The notes under the pieces are model-generated. The model made no database searches. It saw only the letters and a program-made list of their open reading frames with translations, and was not told the DNA's origin. Shown piece by piece: positions 34,012-44,400 of a DNA stretch of 64,000 bases. Numbering within the stretch: the first letter of the stretch is position 1; every line of letters starts with the position of its first letter. The position numbers were made by a program, and so were the translations under genes. Origin of the DNA: Pseudomonas sp. S31 (GTDB lineage: Bacteria > Pseudomonadota > Gammaproteobacteria > Pseudomonadales > Pseudomonadaceae); NCBI RefSeq assembly GCF_016648105.1, contig NZ_JACVVE010000023.1, positions 1-64,000 on the forward strand, given 5' to 3'.

Positions 34012-37000
34012 TTTCGTCCTCCGAAACGGTGAACCAGGGGTAGAAGTGCGTGCGCCGCTCCCATCCCGCCGCTGTGAGTACGCGGTACACGCGGCCCAGG
34101 GCATCGTAGAGGTGGGTATCGGCGTACAGGCCGTCGCGGGCGCGGGCATCGCGCACCGGGCGCCAGTCGTCGAGATAGAACGGCAACCAGGTGCGCACAG
34201 GCTGCCCCTTGTTGTCGTATTCGGTCCTGCCGCTCACGGCCCAGCGCACCGCAGCGGGCGCGCTGAGTGCCCGGTCTTGGGCATCGACCGCCAGGCTACC
34301 TTCGGCCGTGCGCACCAGGGCGTCGCCCGGCGCACTCAGCACCGCGCTTTGCAAGAGGCGGCCAGCACCATCGCCATGGTCCACGCGCACCCGCAGTTGC
34401 TGTGCCGGGTCGCCGTCGTAGCGGTCGGTCTGCAAGGTGATGACATGCGGGGGCTGGCGACCTTCGGCCAGGTTCGTCAGTGGCCAGCCGTGCAGCGCTG
34501 CCAAGCGGCGCCAGGCCAGCTCCCCCATGCGCGTGTCCAGCAAACGCCCTTGGCTGTCGCGCGCCAGTGGCATCCAGCTGTCGCTCACCAGGCGCTGGGC
34601 ACTGGCCACCGGCACCTTGCCGGCCTCCAGCGCGAGCATCTGCTCCACGGTGTGCGGCATGACGAATACCTGGGTGGGGTGGTAACCGGCCGGCGCACCG
34701 TGCTCGAAGCCATGGAATCGCGATTGCACCACTCGCCCCAAGGCATCCAGGGCGACCCGCTGGACCTTGCGGTTGGGATCGGTCATCGATACCGGCGTGA
34801 GGAAACGCCAGTCATGCTCAATGTGGTTCTCAAGGCCCACGGCGTCGATCATGCTGGCCAGGGCGACGGCGTGTGCGGACCACTGCAGCGCGGTCTGCCC
34901 GACCATCTCGCTGTCTCGGACACTGGCGGGTCGATAGAACGACTGCGAGCCGTGATAGCTGGCCAGGCCGTGACGGCCGACATGGACGATGCTGCCGTCC
35001 TCGGCGAGCTCCACACGGTGGTAGCCGCAGGCGCTCAGCCAAGGCGCCAATGCCTGCGCCGGCAGGTTGGCCGCGAGCGCATCCTGCGCCGCACCATCGA
35101 GCATGGCGATCTCGGTGAATGCTACCAGGGCTTGGCGCAGCGGCACCTCGATCAACTCGCCCTGGGCATCGCACCATCGCGTACGGCTATAGCTGGCCAG
35201 CGTCGCGCCTTCCAGGCCCGCCAGAGGGCTGTCGGGCCGTTGCAGGCTTTCCACGCTGAAGCCGCCTTCGGGCACGGCTTGGGCTGGCAGCGCCAGTACG
35301 TCGGTACGCTGGGTGTCGGCCAAGCCGCAGACATGGCAGGGCCCTGCCGTGAGGTTGTGCACCCTGGAACGCTCCAGGCTCAGCCATAGCGTGTCCTGCT
35401 GAGGGTCACGGCTGGCGACCTCCAGCCCATCGGGCAGGCTGTCGGGATAGGGCGAGACCAGGCTCGGCGGCTGGCGCGGATAGTTCAACTCGACGCTGCT
35501 CAGGACATGACCGTGCGCATCCTGGGCCAGCACCACGGTCTGACTGACGACCGGGTCCTGGACGATACGCTCGGTGGCGAGGGTCAGGGTCTCCACGGCA
35601 GTCACCAGAGCCGCGGGCCGTGCGGCATCGGCCGTCGGGTAGACCCGGACCTGCCACCGCTGGCGTTCGATGGCAAAAGGCACCGCTGCCTGGTTGCTGC
35701 CATCGAGGCCATAGGTTTCGGTGCGCAGCGCGACACCCTTCACGGCGCGCAAGAGCCAGCGGCGCACTGCCCCCTCGGGCTCGTAGGCCACCTCTTGCTC
35801 GCCCTCCAGGCGGGTGAAACGCAACGCGTTGGTGGCAAAGGCTGCTTCCGCGCTATCGGCCGCGGCGAACGCTTCAGGGGTGCCGACGTCATCGGCGTCG
35901 CTGCCACTGAGATACCAGGTATGCACCTGCGCCGGTGGCGAGCGCTCCGCCGCTGTGCCCTGGGCATCTTCCAGCGTATCGGTCTGGATCAGCCGGGTGA
36001 AACCCCGGAACTCGCGCTCCTGGCTGTCCCATACGCCCCGCAGGTAGCGCATGCCGCTGACCGTGCGAAGGCCATTGATGTCATCGATGGTGGTGACCTT
36101 GCACACACCATGGACCGGGAACGGCAAGTGGCTGATCGCCGGCTTGCCCTGGCGCAGCAGTTCGGCTTTCTCGTCGAGCCAGCCCTGGGCCGAACTGCGG
36201 TAGTAGAACAGCACCCGGCTGCCACTGTTGCCACAGACCTCGGCCAACAACCAGGGGCGCCGCTCGTTGAAGCGATAGGCCCAGCTGCGCGGCACCGGGT
36301 GCGGCTGGGTCAACACCAGTTGCGCAGAGCCTTGGCCATGCAGGTCGACCAGTTGCAACCTGCAGGTGTCGTCCAGGGTGACGCCTTCTGGCGCAGGCAC
36401 GTAGTCACTCTCGACGAAACGGTTACCGCACTGGTTGACGAACACCCGGATACGGTCACGCTCCACGTACAGCAGATCGCTGGTGCCGCTGCCGTCGGTA
36501 TCGCCCAGCAGCACCCGACTGGCCGCGAAGCCATCCATTGCAAAACCCGGGATGTGGATCGGCGCGGCGAAATGGCCATGGCCAGCGGCTGGCCAGTAGT
36601 GCACACCGTCGGCGCCGATCTGGACCATCTGCTGCAAACCGCTGCCGGCCATGTCGGCGAATGCCACCAGGCACTGTTCGCCGCCGACCACCGGCAGCCG
36701 GCCATCGTGCATGACCTCGCGCTGCGATTGCCAGCCGGCGCGGCGGTCCCTGGCGCTGATGCGCACGCTGCGCGGCCCGATCATGACCAGATCCTGGCCA
36801 CCGTCACCGCTCAGGTCGACCAGCTGCGCGGCATCGTGGGACAGTTCGGCCGGGAAAGCATCGCAGGTTATGAACTCGCTCCATTGCCCGTCCGGTTTCA
36901 GGGTGAAGCTGCCACGCAACCCTGGCAGGTTGACCAGCCATCTTGGCCGCCCACTCCCTTCCAGGTCGGCCAGCAGCCCGGCTCCGGACGCCGTACTGGG

Positions 37001-38344
37001 GTTCATGGGCAGTGCCTGCGGCGGCCCCCAGCTGACCGCATCGGCGCCTTCCTGAACGTTACGCTGGGGGGCGCGGTACCACCAGGCACCGGCATCCTGG
37101 TACAACAGGCCAGGCAAGCTTTCGCCATACAGGTCGGCCAACTGCCAGCGCGGTGCATGGAAGCCATCGAGCGCCGGCAGTGCCTCCCAGCCCAGCGCGG
37201 CCCGCCCAGGGCGGCTCGCCTCGAACTCCACGGGCGGCAGCAGCAGCGGCGTGCCATCGGGCTCATAGGCGGCCTGCCGGGCCGCGACCAGCAGCGACGT
37301 GACCGCCGATTGCTGGTAGGTCAGGTGCAGGCGGCTGACCAGCGTGGGCGTCGGGTCGGACTCCCCTGCCAGCATCCGTGTGCGGTGCCAAAGCAACACG
37401 TCGTGGCACAGCCTTCGCACCCGCTGCTCGAACCCCCAGCGCCAGTACGAGAAGCAGTCCTCGCGCCGCGACCAGGGGGCGCTGGCCAGCAAGGGCGGCA
37501 CCGTGCCTATCTCGCCCCTGCGTTCGCCGTAGTCGAACAGCATCAGGGTCATGAAGTCGTCTGGGGCAAATGCCCCTGCCGGGACCAGAAACGATGCGCA
37601 GGGCGTCGCGTTCATCGCGTACACGGCGCTCAGGTACAGGCCCGAGACTTGGCCGTGGGCCGCCAGTTCGGCAGCATCGCAGCCGGCTTCATCTTCCTCG
37701 CGGTAGACGTACAGCACATGCTCGCCAGTGGCGCTGACGGTTTCCTCGGCGTACCAGCACGCCACGTGGGCTGGGTTCCCCGGCGCGCACAAACGGGCGG
37801 AGGCCGACCAACCGAACAAGGTGATACTGCCGTCGGCATGGTATTGCAGCCAGAACCCCGGCGAGTCAGGTTGCGCCTCGGCGCGCCAGTGTTCCAGGCG
37901 CTCGTCGCGACCGCCGCTGCGGCGCGTCCAGGGGGTCACGATGTGGACGGCAGGCTCGCTGGCGAACGGCAGGTGTGGCGCCTGCCGAGGGCCACCGGCG
38001 TCTGGCAGGATTTCCTCGCCATCGCCCGCCCACAGGCGATCGCTATCGTCGTAGCGTGGGATGCCGAGGCGGGTCATGCGGCTGATGCTCGGCGGTGCAC
38101 AGTGCCAACCGGCACCGAAGGCACCATTGCCGCCGCTGGAGCTGTAGTTCAGGGCCAATGAAGGGGATAGCGCGCGCCCCATCGGCAAGGGCAAAGGCAG
38201 CGTCCAGCCGGCGCTGCCATCGGCGCCGCCGACGGACAGCATGCCGCTGCCGGGAATCAACGTACCGCCGCCCTTGGGCAGCGATGGCGGGATGAATACC
38301 GGCTCGCGGCTGGCACCGGGCGCGGTGTCAGGCATATCGGTCAT
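33995..38344 (-). CDS. Tc toxin B subunit (SpvB / TcdB-TccB-like)
   Basis: This 1449-residue protein has an N-terminal SpvB-type domain (IPPSLPKGGGTLIPGSGMLSVGG, then LALNYSSSGGNGAFGAGW), FG-GAP/VCBS-like repeats with Asp-rich loops (DLSGDGGQDLV, DTDGSGTSDLLY) and the TcdB N-terminal and middle toxin regions. TcB forms half of the hollow B-C cocoon around the TcC toxin tail and closes on the TcA channel with its beta-propeller. The ATG at 38344 has AGGAG upstream. It follows TcA after 87 bases and overlaps TcC, so all three are one operon. Confidence 0.92.
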   Translation of the reverse strand: MTDMPDTAPGASREPVFIPPSLPKGGGTLIPGSGMLSVGGADGSAGWTLPLPLPMGRALSPSLALNYSSSGGNGAFGAGWHCAPPSISRMTRLGIPRYDDSDRLWAGDGEEILPDAGGPRQAPHLPFASEPAVHIVTPWTRRSGGRDERLEHWRAEAQPDSPGFWLQYHADGSITLFGWSASARLCAPGNPAHVACWYAEETVSATGEHVLYVYREEDEAGCDAAELAAHGQVSGLYLSAVYAMNATPCASFLVPAGAFAPDDFMTLMLFDYGERRGEIGTVPPLLASAPWSRREDCFSYWRWGFEQRVRRLCHDVLLWHRTRMLAGESDPTPTLVSRLHLTYQQSAVTSLLVAARQAAYEPDGTPLLLPPVEFEASRPGRAALGWEALPALDGFHAPRWQLADLYGESLPGLLYQDAGAWWYRAPQRNVQEGADAVSWGPPQALPMNPSTASGAGLLADLEGSGRPRWLVNLPGLRGSFTLKPDGQWSEFITCDAFPAELSHDAAQLVDLSGDGGQDLVMIGPRSVRISARDRRAGWQSQREVMHDGRLPVVGGEQCLVAFADMAGSGLQQMVQIGADGVHYWPAAGHGHFAAPIHIPGFAMDGFAASRVLLGDTDGSGTSDLLYVERDRIRVFVNQCGNRFVESDYVPAPEGVTLDDTCRLQLVDLHGQGSAQLVLTQPHPVPRSWAYRFNERRPWLLAEVCGNSGSRVLFYYRSSAQGWLDEKAELLRQGKPAISHLPFPVHGVCKVTTIDDINGLRTVSGMRYLRGVWDSQEREFRGFTRLIQTDTLEDAQGTAAERSPPAQVHTWYLSGSDADDVGTPEAFAAADSAEAAFATNALRFTRLEGEQEVAYEPEGAVRRWLLRAVKGVALRTETYGLDGSNQAAVPFAIERQRWQVRVYPTADAARPAALVTAVETLTLATERIVQDPVVSQTVVLAQDAHGHVLSSVELNYPRQPPSLVSPYPDSLPDGLEVASRDPQQDTLWLSLERSRVHNLTAGPCHVCGLADTQRTDVLALPAQAVPEGGFSVESLQRPDSPLAGLEGATLASYSRTRWCDAQGELIEVPLRQALVAFTEIAMLDGAAQDALAANLPAQALAPWLSACGYHRVELAEDGSIVHVGRHGLASYHGSQSFYRPASVRDSEMVGQTALQWSAHAVALASMIDAVGLENHIEHDWRFLTPVSMTDPNRKVQRVALDALGRVVQSRFHGFEHGAPAGYHPTQVFVMPHTVEQMLALEAGKVPVASAQRLVSDSWMPLARDSQGRLLDTRMGELAWRRLAALHGWPLTNLAEGRQPPHVITLQTDRYDGDPAQQLRVRVDHGDGAGRLLQSAVLSAPGDALVRTAEGSLAVDAQDRALSAPAAVRWAVSGRTEYDNKGQPVRTWLPFYLDDWRPVRDARARDGLYADTHLYDALGRVYRVLTAAGWERRTHFYPWFTVSEDENDTAR

Positions 38345-38405
38345 GTCTTGCTCCTCGATAACCGTCGGGCGAAAGGCCGGCGGTCGAATGGGAAATGGGT
38401 TCCAA

Positions 38406-38425
38406 GGAGGGCGTCGCCGCCCTCC
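38406..38425. other. Intercistronic hairpin between TcA and TcB
   Basis: A perfect 8-bp GC-rich stem (GGAGGGCG / CGCCCTCC) with a TCGC loop lies seven bases after the TcA stop. It is not followed by a T-run. It could stabilise the TcA part of the message or cause partial termination, which would favour an excess of TcA over TcB and TcC. Confidence 0.5.
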
Positions 38426-38431
38426 CCAGCC

Positions 38432-41400
38432 TCAGCGAACGGTGAAGTGCACGTGCAGGATCACGTTGCTCAGGCTTTCCAGGAGTGCCCTCTGTTCGCC
38501 GTTGGCATTGGCGAAGTTCAGGGTCAGGCTGGTCTTGTCGTCATCGTCCGACTTCGGGATATGCAGCCCTTCGAACGGCAGCAATTGCATGCCCGAGACC
38601 TGCGGCGAATAGCCGTTGGGGGGTATGACCAGACCGTTGTCCTTGGTGGCGTGCGAGATGGCGGCTTGGTTGCACCCCAGCGGCAGGCCAGGGGCATCGG
38701 TGAGCAGCCGCGCATGCACGTCCTGATACGGACCCAGCAGGCAAGGCATGCTGACCGCGATGCTGCGCACACGACGTGCCTGGGCATTTTCGAAGCCTGT
38801 CGCCAAGCCCAACGCTTTCAGCCCGAAGCGGATCGACAAGGTGCCGTTGATAGCCAGTTCCATGCTGGCGTCGAGCTTGTCCGAATCGATCTTCACCTCC
38901 TTGCTGGCGAGGACCGCCCTGACCGCCTCGCTCAACGTCACGACCTGGTCATCCATCTTCAGATTGCCGGCAAAGACCTTGTCCAGGTCCACCGTGCGCG
39001 TCACTTCCAGCTCGCGCTTATGCCATTTGACCCAGGCCGATTCCATCTGCCCCAGGGCCAACATCAGCCCCTCGCCGCACAACAGCCCGGCCCAGGCGCC
39101 ATTCCAAGTGCCGGTGCGCAGGTAGGTGGTGGTGTCGTTCATCTCCCATTGCAGAGCCTTCTGGGCCATGACGCAGCGTGTCGCAGCCAGGTCGTAGTAG
39201 GTGTAGAAGATGCTTGCCAGGCGTGCCCGCAACCAGCTGAGCATGGCCTTGCCGGTGAACTTGCCTTGGTGCAGGGCCAGTTGCGCCTGGGCGTGGGCAG
39301 CCTGGGTACCCAGATGTTCCAGGTGCATCTGGGCGGAGGTCGTACGTGCGGCCAAGGTTTCCATCTGGGCCTGAATCGTCAACCGATCCTGTTCCGCCGT
39401 TTTCGCCTGGAACTCCCAATCGCTGCGTCGACGTCGATAGATCTCCTCCTGGTTGATCCGATCGGAGGCTATCGCCATGATCTTCGCCGCGCCTTCTGCC
39501 ATCTTTCCTGCGGCTTTCGGTAGCGACGACGGCTGATGCCCACCGTTGGCAAGCCCGAAAATGTTCGGTATCAGGTCAAGGGCTGCACCCACGCCCTCGA
39601 GGATCGGCGCTTTTGCAGTGATCACCGCCGCCGCAGTCTTCATGTTCAAAGCCTGCATTTCACGCGCACTGATGTCATTGTCGAACAGCTGACGATAGTG
39701 ATCACGACGCAGCGTGGCGGCCTCCAGCGACTTCTCCAACGTGATGCGTTCGGCAGCGAGTTCATTCAGTGTCTGTTTGAACCACGCTACGCTGCTGTTG
39801 GCCAGTTCGGCCCCCTGGGAGGTCAGCAAACCCGCCAATGCTTCGGCATCCTGGCGCTCGAGAATGCCTTGCATGGTGCTGCCGAACTGGATCAGCTGCG
39901 AAACCATGCTCCGTGCGCCGTCGAGCAGCGCGGAGAAACGCAGAGCCGGTACGTCGCGGTAGTCGGGCAGTTGTGCCTCGCGCCCGGCCTGCGCCGCCAC
40001 TGCTGCTGCCAGCAGCGCCTTGGGATCGGCCGGCTTAGCATAGAGCGGCAGGTTCAACGGCTGTCCATCCAACGTGAGGTTGTTGCGCAGGTTGAACAGC
40101 CGCAGACGCAAGGTTTCCCAATAGCCGAGCATCACCCGGTTGGCCTCGGGCAGGAAGTCCAGGTAGGCGGGATTTTGCTGTTGTGCGGGGCTCTGACCGG
40201 CGATGAGCTGCTCGATCGCGTGGAAATGGCTGTTGAACGCCCCCGTCGATGCTGACTCGCCCAACCGTGGGTCGTCCCAACCGGAGGCCGGCGGGACCCA
40301 CGGCGCCTCGCCGAGCAAGTCAAGGGCACGCTGGTACCAGACCTTGGCTTCGCTCAACGTATCGCGTTCGAGCTTGCGGTACGCAGCATCGCCTCGGCCG
40401 ATGGTGATGTCCAACAATCGCATGAACGCATTCAGCTTGTAGTGCATCGGGTCGTTCTGCGCCACGGCGTCCGGATCCCTGGATGTCAGCGGTTCGCTGT
40501 TCCAGGCAGTGTTATCCGCCAAGGGGCGTACGTTCCACAGGCGCGCAGTGTAGTGACCGCCCACGGTGTAGCCGGCCGGGTTGAAGACGTACTTCAACCA
40601 CTGCTCGGCCAGTTCGAAACGCTCCTCCTGCAGGAAGCGCTGCATGACCATCATCGGCGTGTAGTAGAACAACTCCCAGAAATACAGTGCGTTGGCGCCG
40701 GAAAAATCCATCGGCGTCGTGCCTTTGGGGTCGCGGACCACCACCGCATCTACGTTTCTCTTGTCGAGCTTGGCCTGGGAGCCGGGCGCCGCGTCGGCGC
40801 TGAGCAGCACCTTCAGGGTCTGGCCATCGATGATGACCGAACGCGTCGGCCCCTGGTAATGGACTTTCTGGTAGGCGGTTTCCAGGTAGTAGTGACCGGT
40901 CTCCAAGTACTTGGCGCCTGCGGCGAATGTCACGGCGACCGCGGTCTTCTCTTGCTCGCTCAACCTGCCGCGCCAGAGCATCGAGCGGTTTGTCGGGGAT
41001 GTCGCCAGCCACACCTCGGCGTTACGATTGTTACCATGGTAACTCGGGTCGTAGACCGGCAAGGCCAGGTTCACGGAGATGCCGATCGCGGGCTCGGCCA
41101 GGTGCTGGGTTTCGTAGCTGAGGATGGTGTCCAGCCCCGAGACCGCCCGCTCGGTCAACTGGCGGGCGAACAACGTATTGAGTCGCGTCACCCAGCCGTT
41201 TCGCTCGAGGTACTGCGCACCGGCGTTTGTCGAACCGATGACTGCGGTACGCAAGGTATCGGCGACCTTGTACACCCTCAGTACGTAGTCACGGGTATTG
41301 CCACGGCCGCATTGGTAGCGGATCAGGTGGAAGGCCTCAGCCTCGCCGTTCCAATGCGCGGTATCACCCACATCGGCGGTGATGCTCAAAGGGATCTGCT

Positions 41401-44400
41401 TGGCGCCCTTGTGCAGGGCATAATCCCGCATGGCGGACGTTACCACGCTGCCCTTACCATCTATCCCGTGGATTTCACAGGTCACCTCTGCCGCCAGGAC
41501 CGTATCCGGTGCACTCACGTACTCCTGAGGGCTCAAATCAGGGTTGCTCAGGTTGGCCGGCTGCCCGATGAGGTCGATGACTTCGCAAGCAGGCGTTAGC
41601 TGCCGGCTCGCCGCATCGAGGAAAATGACCTTGATGCCGTACAGGGGGTTATCGTAGCCACTGCTGTAGCGCCCGACATAACAGTCCCCTGTGGGTGTCC
41701 ATATCTTCTCGACCTCGCCTTTCTTGTCCGGGAAGTCCGGGTCGGCGATGTAGCGAATGTCATCGGCGCGCGGAACCAAGGATTGCAGGTGGGCGGCATC
41801 GAGGCAGAAGTAGCCCCAAAAGCTGCCGTCTGCCGAGCGTTGCATATGCGCGCCTCGGTGGCCCCTGGTCAGCATGGGGATCCGGCGCTGCTCATTGGCC
41901 AGGTCCGCATAATGCCTGACCAGTGCCTTTGCCCATCGGTTGGGACGCGTCGCAGACTTGCCTTGCACGTTCAACCTGCTATCGAGTTGCAGCCTGTAGC
42001 GCCCAGGCTGGCCGTCACCGATGAGCTGCACCCGCGCACGCACGTCAATCGGCTCGAACGTCGCGAACCCGGTCGGAAGTCCCGAGCCGGCGCTGACTGA
42101 CAGGCTGTTTTCGCTGACTGGCTGGCCCCTGTCGTCGAACACTGCGCACATGCCCTTGTGATCCTTCGTGTCCAGCCAGTGCGAGACCTGCTCCAACACC
42201 GCAGCAGTGCCACCCGCAGTGGCCGTCAGGTCTTCGAAAACCTCCAAGCCCGCATGGACCTTCAGGGGGCTGTGGCTACTCGGGTCATAGATGCTCATCA
42301 CCACCGAGTTACGTCCCGGCCGGGCGGCGAAGAACAGCGCAAGCTGCTCAGGATCAGGAGAGCCGCCCAGAGCCAGGTCGTAGTCCTGCGGTGCACTCCA
42401 GTTGCCGTCGTAGCGCTGCCAGGACAATTTGAACACCCAACGCGATTTACTGGTCCCTGGTTTACCCTGGGCATCGTAAGGCACCCCCTGTTCCTGGCGC
42501 TCGATCCACCCCAGGTACAGGCGCTCGCGGAACACCACAGGTCGGATCAAACGCCCCTCGACCTTCGGCGCCAGGTCGATACGGGTCCAACTGCTCCAGG
42601 CGTTGGCCGGCAACACACCGTCCACGCCACGCTTGCTCTCGTCGACCGTACGCCACCAGTACTCACCGATCCCCCCCCGACTGCGGCCGATGAACCAGGA
42701 TTTGCCGCTGTTCTCCTTCCGGCTATCGTGATAGCCACTGACCGTCTCCAGGTCGGCCACCTCCTCGAAGGCGCTGAGATAGCCATGGAAGGCATCGCCC
42801 ACGGTATCGCCATTGATCTGCGCCTGGCCCAAGGCCTGCAACATGTCGTCCATGGCCTTGGTCTGCCCGAGACGTACGGTAGGGTCGATGTAGTTTTCCG
42901 GGTAGAACATCAACATCTGGCCGGCGGCCCAACTGGCGTAACGGGCATTCCAGCGTGTCCAGTCACGGAAGAACGGGCGATCCAGGGTTGCCTTGTGCAG
43001 TGTGTATTTATCCTCCGGCTGCGTCTGGCAGCGATGTATGAACATCTGCAGGGCAGAGGTCGCCTCGGCGATGCGCGAGGTCATCACTTGCGGACCGTTT
43101 GCGGCATCGAGCAACAACTGCTGGTCGAGCCGTTCCTGGGTGATGTTGTCGCGCGAATTGATCATGCCGGCCAACGCCTGGCTCAACGGCGCCTGGACGC
43201 CATCTTCGACCTGCGCCATCCGCGTGGGCGTAACCCCCGCCAGAAACGCATTGGCAACCTCGCGCCATGCGGCCAAGTCGGTTTCTTGGGAGTCACTTCC
43301 GGTAAAGGGCAGCCTGGCCAATCGGCCAAGGTCGTCAGGCATCACATCGAGCGCATCGGCCAGCGTTGTCCACCGGCGCAACACCTCGATCTCCCGCCAA
43401 TTGAACACCTGGGTGGCATCGGCAAGATGTCCGAGGCGCTTGGCCTGCGCGCCAGCCTGCGCAAGCGCGGCCGGGGCTTGCCCGCTGGCCGTTGCCAGGG
43501 TCGCCAGGGAAATGCCCTGCCCAGCAGCCATCGCCGTCAACAGCGCGCCCCCAGCGCCCTGCAAATCGGGCAGGTGTTTCAACCAGTCGCTGAGCTCCGC
43601 CAGGGCCATGATCGTCGGCAGAGAACGGGCGAGTGTCACTGTCGATGGCGAGTCCGAGTCCGAGTCCGAGCCCTGCACGGCGTCGCTGGCGAGCCACTGT
43701 GGACGCACCACCAACGACGCCATGACATCGGTGGGCGCGTCACTGCCATGGATGATCAGCGCCATCTGCGCCAGGCCGTAGGCAAACCCGGTCACCTGCT
43801 TCATCTGCGCAGCGTCCGGGGTATCCATTTGCAGTATCTGGCAGGCGGCGAGCAGGCCGATGTCTCCCGGTTTGGCCCGGTCAGCCCAGATGAGCAACGC
43901 CGTGGCGGCAGCCTCTCCCCCCAGACCGAAGGCCGAAGCCACGGACGGCGCCAACGCGCCAAGGCAATCGTCCAGGGTCAGCTGCTTGAGCCCATCCAGC
44001 GCAGTAGTCATCACCTTACGCAGGTTATCGATCTCGGCACCGGCGGGAATGTCGCTCACATCGCGTGTCATCAGCCACAGGTCATGCACGCGCCAGTTAC
44101 GTGCGTGCAACCAGCCGACCGTGTCAGACAGCCTGCGCAACAGTTTCAACCAGTCATCGCTCGTTGCCTGGTGCAGCGCGTCAGGCAGGCCGATCAACTG
44201 CAGCAGCTGGCGCAGTTCGGCGGGAGCCAGACCGTGCAGTCGCGCCCACAAGCTCAGGGTGTAGAGGGCGGAAACCTGAGCGAGATTGGAGCGCACAGTA
44301 ACCGCTTCTCCCTGATTGGCCGCGAGGCAACGCCCCAGCTCATACAAGCCCTCATGATCCGTCTGACAGGCACGTTTGAGGGTCGCCAGGACATCGCCAC

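Noticed and set aside
35507..38161. An 884-codon plus-strand frame opposite TcB.
   Set aside because: No domain or proper start context; TcB on the other strand is fully supported.
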